The translations under genes were made by a program, and so were the position numbers. The notes under the pieces were generated by a model. It worked only from the letters and a program-made list of their open reading frames with translations. It searched no databases and was not told the origin of the DNA. Below, piece after piece: positions 6,417-9,544 of a DNA stretch of 9,544 bases. Origin of the DNA: UKL13-2 sp964417885 (GTDB lineage: Bacteria > Pseudomonadota > Gammaproteobacteria > Burkholderiales > Usitatibacteraceae); assembly GCA_964417885.1 (NCBI GenBank), contig CAYQKN010000140.1:1-9544 (forward strand), in the 5' to 3' direction. Numbering within the stretch: the first letter of the stretch is position 1; every line of letters starts with the position of its first letter.

Positions 6417-6455
6417 ACGTACCTGCCGCTCATCCGGCGCCAATTGCGATCCTGC

Positions 6456-7274
6456 ATGACCACCAACGCCCCTGTTTCTCCTGCCCCGGTCCAGCCGGCG
6501 CCCGCGCCGACGTTTTCCGAAATGCCGGTGGTCTGGATCCATCGCTGGAACGACGGGCTGATGTCGTTTCGTATCCAGCGCGATCCCGCCTATACCTTCA
6601 CACCCGGCCAGTTCGCGCGTATCGGCATCCGCAAGGAAAACGGCGAAAACATCTGGCGCGCCTATTCGATCGTTTCCGCGCCGCATGAAAAGTTTCTCGA
6701 ATTTTTCATGGTGGTGCTGCCCACCGGTGAGTTTTCCAGCCGCGTCGGCAAGTTCCAGATTGGCGACAAGGTATTGCTGGAGCCGGTGCCGCAAGGTTTC
6801 CTGACGGTCGATCGATTCAAGCAGCCCGGCCGCGAGCAGGACCTGTGGCTGGTCTCGACCGGCACCGGGCTGGCACCCTATATTTCCATGCTGCGCGACG
6901 CCACCGTATGCTGGCGCTTTGAAAATATCGTGCTGGTGCTGTCGGTGCGGCATGGCAACGATCTCGGTTATATCGAGGAGCTGAACCGCCTCGCCAAGAC
7001 CTATACGGCTGAGCATCTGGCGCGCTTTCATTTCGTCATCACCGTCACCAGGGAGCAGGTGCCCGATACCCTGCATGGACGCATCACCACGCTGCTGGAA
7101 TCGGGCGAGCTGGAACGTGCCGCCGGCCTGAAGCTGGACCTCGATCGCTCGCGCTTCATGCTGTGCGGCAATCCGGAAATGGTCGAGGGCATGCGCAGCC
7201 TGCTGAAAGCACGCGGCTACCGCATGAATCGCCGGCTCGAGCCCGGCCACATCATCGTCGAGAATTACTGGTAA
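6456..7274 (+). CDS. fpr: Ferredoxin--NADP+ reductase
   Basis: This 272-residue FAD enzyme moves electrons between NADPH and ferredoxin or flavodoxin in the cytosol. The FAD domain has TPGQF (49-53) and the flavin-binding RAYS (68-71). The NADP domain has STGTGLAPY (134-142), LCGNPEM (236-242) and a C-terminal YW (271-272), the aromatic end typical of this family. The catalytic layout is complete and the length is near the 250-270 usual for bacterial Fpr. A Pro/Ala-rich stretch of about 18 residues precedes the barrel and looks like a flexible tail. ATG 6456 is chosen; an in-frame TTG at 6444 would add four residues, and neither start has a visible Shine-Dalgarno. A strong terminator follows directly, so it is probably monocistronic. 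Partners could include oxidative-stress, iron-sulfur or sulfite-reduction pathways, and the sulfur genes nearby make the last attractive but unproven. Confidence 0.93.
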   Translation: MTTNAPVSPAPVQPAPAPTFSEMPVVWIHRWNDGLMSFRIQRDPAYTFTPGQFARIGIRKENGENIWRAYSIVSAPHEKFLEFFMVVLPTGEFSSRVGKFQIGDKVLLEPVPQGFLTVDRFKQPGREQDLWLVSTGTGLAPYISMLRDATVCWRFENIVLVLSVRHGNDLGYIEELNRLAKTYTAEHLARFHFVITVTREQVPDTLHGRITTLLESGELERAAGLKLDLDRSRFMLCGNPEMVEGMRSLLKARGYRMNRRLEPGHIIVENYW

Positions 7275-7281
7275 TCCGGTT

Positions 7282-7311
7282 GTCGCCGCGCGGCGACGCG
7301 GGCGTTTTTTT
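7282..7311 (+). terminator. Intrinsic terminator of the ferredoxin-NADP reductase gene
   Basis: GTCGCCGCGCGGCGAC (7282-7297) is a perfect 16-bp palindrome starting 7 nt after the stop codon. It is followed by GCGGGCG and seven T (7305-7311). CGCCGCG can alternatively pair with the later CGCGGGCG, with a bulged G, which brings the stem right up to the T run. A second hairpin, CGCCGCG (7314-7320) with CGCGGCG (7329-7335), follows without a T run. Confidence 0.8.
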
Positions 7312-7322
7312 GCCGCCGCGTT

Positions 7323-7352
7323 TTGCAGCGCGGCGTCGATGCGTGCTAGGGT
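7323..7352 (+). promoter_or_regulatory. Candidate promoter of the S9 peptidase gene
   Basis: TTGCAG (7323-7328) and TAGGGT (7347-7352) are 18 bp apart, and TG stands one base before the -10 box, giving TGCTAGGGT. The -10 match is only three of six, but the extended form helps. Start of transcription would be near 7359. The -35 overlaps a hairpin, so this is tentative. Confidence 0.35.
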
Positions 7353-7384
7353 CACGGTCTTGAACATTTGACGTCCTCCGGGCG

Positions 7385-7389
7385 AAGGA
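7385..7389 (+). promoter_or_regulatory. Ribosome binding site that sets the S9 peptidase start at GTG 7397
   Basis: AAGGA lies 7 nt before GTG 7397, an ideal distance, but only 1 nt before the in-frame TTG 7391 and 37 nt before ATG 7427. This favours the GTG as the start codon. Confidence 0.65.
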
Positions 7390-7396
7390 ATTGACC

Positions 7397-9544
7397 GTGA
7401 CATCGCAAGAAAATAATCGGCGCGAGATGCGCCTGCTGCTGGCTGCCGCGGTGTCTGCGCTGCTGGCTTCCTGCGCCACGCCGCCGCCGCCCGAGCCGCC
7501 CAAACCCGCGCCGGTTGTTGCGCCGGTCGCGCCCGCACCGCCGAAGAAGCCGCTGCCGCCGGTGGCCGCGGTCAAGCCGGTGACGGAAACGTTCTTCGGC
7601 CAGGCGGTGACCGATCCCTATCGCTACATGGAAGACGTGCACAGCGCGGAAGTCACGGCCTTCCTGCGCGGCCAGGGTGAGTTTGCGCGCAAGGCGCTGG
7701 ATGCGATTCCGGCGCGGCAGGCGCTGCTCGACCGCATCGGCGTGCTGTCGGAGGCCGGCGAGACCGTCAGCGGCGTGCAACTGACCGGCGACGGCAATCC
7801 GCGCCTGTTCTATTACAAGCTGCTGCCGGGCAAGTCGTCGCGCATGCTGTACGTGCGTGAAGGCTTCGCCGGCGCCGAGCGGCTGCTGTTCGACGCGGCA
7901 TCGATCGCGCAGCCGGGTCTGCGCTATTCCATCGATACCTTCATCCCGTCTCCGGACGGCCGCCATGTCGCGGTCGGTGTGGCGGCCGGCGGGTCGGAAG
8001 AGACCAGCCTGCGCATCATCGAGGTGGCCAATGCGCGCGATACCGGCGTGGTGATCGATCGCATCGGCTTTGCCGACGAAACCACCTGGGCGCCGGATGG
8101 CAGGGCGCTGTTCTATAACCGCCTGCCGGCGCCGAAACCGGGTGAGGCGAAAAACCGCTATCTGAACAGCGTCGTCTATCGCCACCTGCTGGGGCGGCCG
8201 CTGGCGCAGGACGAGGCCGTTTTTGGTCGCGGACTTGACCCATCGATCAGCTTTGCCGACATCGATATCCCGTCGGTGCGCATGACCGGCGATGGCAAGA
8301 GCCTGGTCGGCACCATCCGCCACGGCGACCTGCGCGAGATCAGCCTCTACGTCGCCGCCACCCCGGCCGGCTTTGCCGCCACCGCCTGGCGCAAGGCGAT
8401 CGATCCGCGCGACGAGGTGACCGACTACGCCGCCACCGACCACGCGCTCTACCTGCTGTCGCACAAGGACGCGCCGCGCTACAAGGTGGTGCGCACCGGC
8501 TTGCGCGCGCCTGATTTCGCCAAAGCGACCACCATCGTGCCGCACGGCGATACCGTGATCCGGCAGATCTCGATTGCGCTCGACGCGCTCTATATCCGCG
8601 AACTGTCCGGTGGCGTTGATCGGCTGCAGCGGCTCAATTTCAGCCAGTCGGTGTTCAGCGGTGGCAAGCTGGAGTTCGTCCGCCTGCCGTTCGATCTCGC
8701 CATTCGCCAGATGATCACCAGCCCGAAGCGTGCCGGCGCGCTGCTGCGGCTGGAAGGCTGGACCGAGGCGCCGCGCTACGTCAACATCGAGGAGCGCAGC
8801 GGCAACGTGATCGATACCCGCCTGCATCCGAAATCGAAGGTCGATTTCTCCGACATTGACGAAGTGCGCCTGACGGCCATCGCCAAAGACGGCACCCGGA
8901 TTCCGCTGTCGCTGATGTACAAGCGCAACACCACGCTCAATGGCAACAACCCGACCCTGCTGCGGGCCTACGGCGCCTACGGCATCACCCAGGCCTCGGT
9001 GTTTTCGCCCACCGCGCTCGCCTGGCTGGAACGCGGCGGCATCATCGGCACCTGTCATGTGCGCGGCGGCGGCGAATTCGGCGAAGCCTGGCACAAGGGC
9101 GGCCAGAAACTGACCAAGCCCAATACCTGGCGCGACCTGATCGCCTGCAGCGAATACATGATCGAACGCAAATTCACCCGCAAGGAAAAGCTCGCGATCC
9201 ATGGCGGCAGCGCCGGCGGCATCACCGTCGGTCGCGCCATGACCGAGCGGCCGGACCTGTTCGCGGCGGTTGTTCCGGAGGTGGGCTCGCTCGATACCCT
9301 GCGCGCCGAATTCACCCCCAACGGCCCGCCCAACATTCCCGAGTTCGGCAGCGTCAAGACCGAGGATGGCTTCAAGGGCCTGCTGGCGATGAGTTCGTTT
9401 CACCAGGTGAAGGATGGCACCCGCTATCCGGCGGTATTGCTGATGCATGGCGTCAACGATCCGCGGGTCGAAGTCTGGCACTCCGCCAAGATGGCCGCGC
9501 GCCTGCAGGCCGCCGCCGCCCAGGTTGCCGATGCCAACCCGGTG
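7397..9544 (+). CDS. Prolyl oligopeptidase family (S9) serine peptidase, predicted lipoprotein, 3'-truncated by window edge
   Basis: This is a peptidase of the prolyl oligopeptidase type, which cuts short peptides, often after proline. The visible part is 716 codons and stays open at the right edge. Residues 13-26 (LLLAAAVSALLASC) form a lipoprotein signal peptide with lipobox LASC and lipidated Cys26. A Pro/Ala-rich linker runs to about residue 62, so the enzyme is probably membrane-anchored outside the cytoplasm. The propeller domain follows, with TDPYRYMED (72-80). The hydrolase domain starts near 482 and shows RGGGEFGEAW (556-565), the nucleophile motif GGSAGG with Ser605, and NDPRV with catalytic Asp688. 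The catalytic His is expected beyond the window. GTG 7397 is preferred because AAGGA stands 7 nt upstream; ATG 7427 also gives a usable signal peptide. It is preceded by a terminator, so it is likely its own transcription unit. Confidence 0.93.
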   Translation, partial: MTSQENNRREMRLLLAAAVSALLASCATPPPPEPPKPAPVVAPVAPAPPKKPLPPVAAVKPVTETFFGQAVTDPYRYMEDVHSAEVTAFLRGQGEFARKALDAIPARQALLDRIGVLSEAGETVSGVQLTGDGNPRLFYYKLLPGKSSRMLYVREGFAGAERLLFDAASIAQPGLRYSIDTFIPSPDGRHVAVGVAAGGSEETSLRIIEVANARDTGVVIDRIGFADETTWAPDGRALFYNRLPAPKPGEAKNRYLNSVVYRHLLGRPLAQDEAVFGRGLDPSISFADIDIPSVRMTGDGKSLVGTIRHGDLREISLYVAATPAGFAATAWRKAIDPRDEVTDYAATDHALYLLSHKDAPRYKVVRTGLRAPDFAKATTIVPHGDTVIRQISIALDALYIRELSGGVDRLQRLNFSQSVFSGGKLEFVRLPFDLAIRQMITSPKRAGALLRLEGWTEAPRYVNIEERSGNVIDTRLHPKSKVDFSDIDEVRLTAIAKDGTRIPLSLMYKRNTTLNGNNPTLLRAYGAYGITQASVFSPTALAWLERGGIIGTCHVRGGGEFGEAWHKGGQKLTKPNTWRDLIACSEYMIERKFTRKEKLAIHGGSAGGITVGRAMTERPDLFAAVVPEVGSLDTLRAEFTPNGPPNIPEFGSVKTEDGFKGLLAMSSFHQVKDGTRYPAVLLMHGVNDPRVEVWHSAKMAARLQAAAAQVADANPV

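Larger units (their letters stand above)
6015..6455. other. Repeat-bearing non-coding region between the permease and reductase genes
   Basis: About 440 bp without a supportable gene. It holds a 20-bp palindrome (6025-6044), three REP-like hairpins (6110-6139, 6252-6281 and 6312-6340), a small hairpin TGCAGT-GAAAT-ACTGCA (6151-6167) and the 10-bp palindrome GTCAATTGAC (6343-6352). TGCAGTGAA occurs twice (6064-6072 and 6151-6159). Open frames crossing it on either strand read through the repeats and resemble no protein. The first 90 bp contain no clear T-tract terminator for the permease. Confidence 0.8.

Noticed and set aside
5951..6688. A 245-codon plus-strand frame through the repeat region
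   Set aside because: It overlaps the ends of two real genes in another frame and translates hairpin repeats. It has no ribosome binding site and no known domain.
6243..7538. A 431-codon open frame on the minus strand
   Set aside because: It is antisense to the ferredoxin-NADP reductase, crosses its terminator, and ends inside REP-like repeats where it yields the VVPAQAGTQ-type spurious peptide.
7352..9481. A 709-codon open frame on the minus strand
   Set aside because: It lies antisense to the S9 peptidase, whose catalytic and structural motifs are clear. The product resembles no family and is the usual GC-rich shadow frame.

Overview
The window comes from a GC-rich proteobacterium, most likely beta- or gammaproteobacterial. 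This is judged from gene content and protein motifs; no composition or homology search was run. Supporting points are a CysD plus fused CysN-CysC sulfate-activation pair, a type II mannose-1-phosphate guanylyltransferase/phosphomannose isomerase with an HPKPF signature, a plant-type bacterial ferredoxin-NADP reductase ending in YW, and a tRNA-His gene with an encoded CCA end and the extra G-1 opposite C73.

Layout from left to right: (1) 1-1211, minus strand: 5' part of a ManC/AlgA-type enzyme for GDP-mannose supply, cut by the left window edge. (2) 1406-1574, plus strand: an extended -10 promoter, tRNA-His(GTG) and a strong intrinsic terminator. The terminator lies between the tRNA and the convergent sulfate operon. 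(3) 1672-5057, minus strand: a two-gene sulfate-activation operon, cysD then cysNC. The two genes overlap by one base at a TGATG junction, and cysNC has a good ribosome binding site inside the end of cysD. CysD carries an unusual N-terminal extension of about 190 residues that I do not recognise. (4) 5058-5231: an AT-rich divergent control region with a perfect inverted repeat and four AAATT motifs spaced 11-12 bp apart. (5) 5232-6014, plus strand: a TSUP (TauE/SafE-type) permease divergent from cysD. (6) 6015-6455: a non-coding stretch with a 20-bp perfect palindrome and three REP-like hairpins of related design. (7) 6456-7274, plus strand: ferredoxin-NADP+ reductase, followed by an intrinsic terminator. 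(8) 7397-9544, plus strand: a prolyl-oligopeptidase-type serine peptidase predicted to be a lipoprotein, cut by the right edge before its catalytic histidine.

The functional core is sulfur assimilation. CysD and CysN make adenosine 5'-phosphosulfate (APS) from sulfate and ATP, driven by GTP hydrolysis, and the CysC domain phosphorylates APS to PAPS. The divergent TSUP permease is a plausible sulfur oxyanion transporter for the same pathway. The reductase could supply reducing power, but its link to sulfur is only contextual. The mannose enzyme, the tRNA and the peptidase look like unrelated neighbours. The long plus-strand open frames over manC, cysNC and cysD, and the long minus-strand frames over the reductase and peptidase, are antisense shadows of real genes. 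I see no CRISPR array, IS element, integrase or defence system. The least ordinary items are the CysD extension and the repeat cluster.
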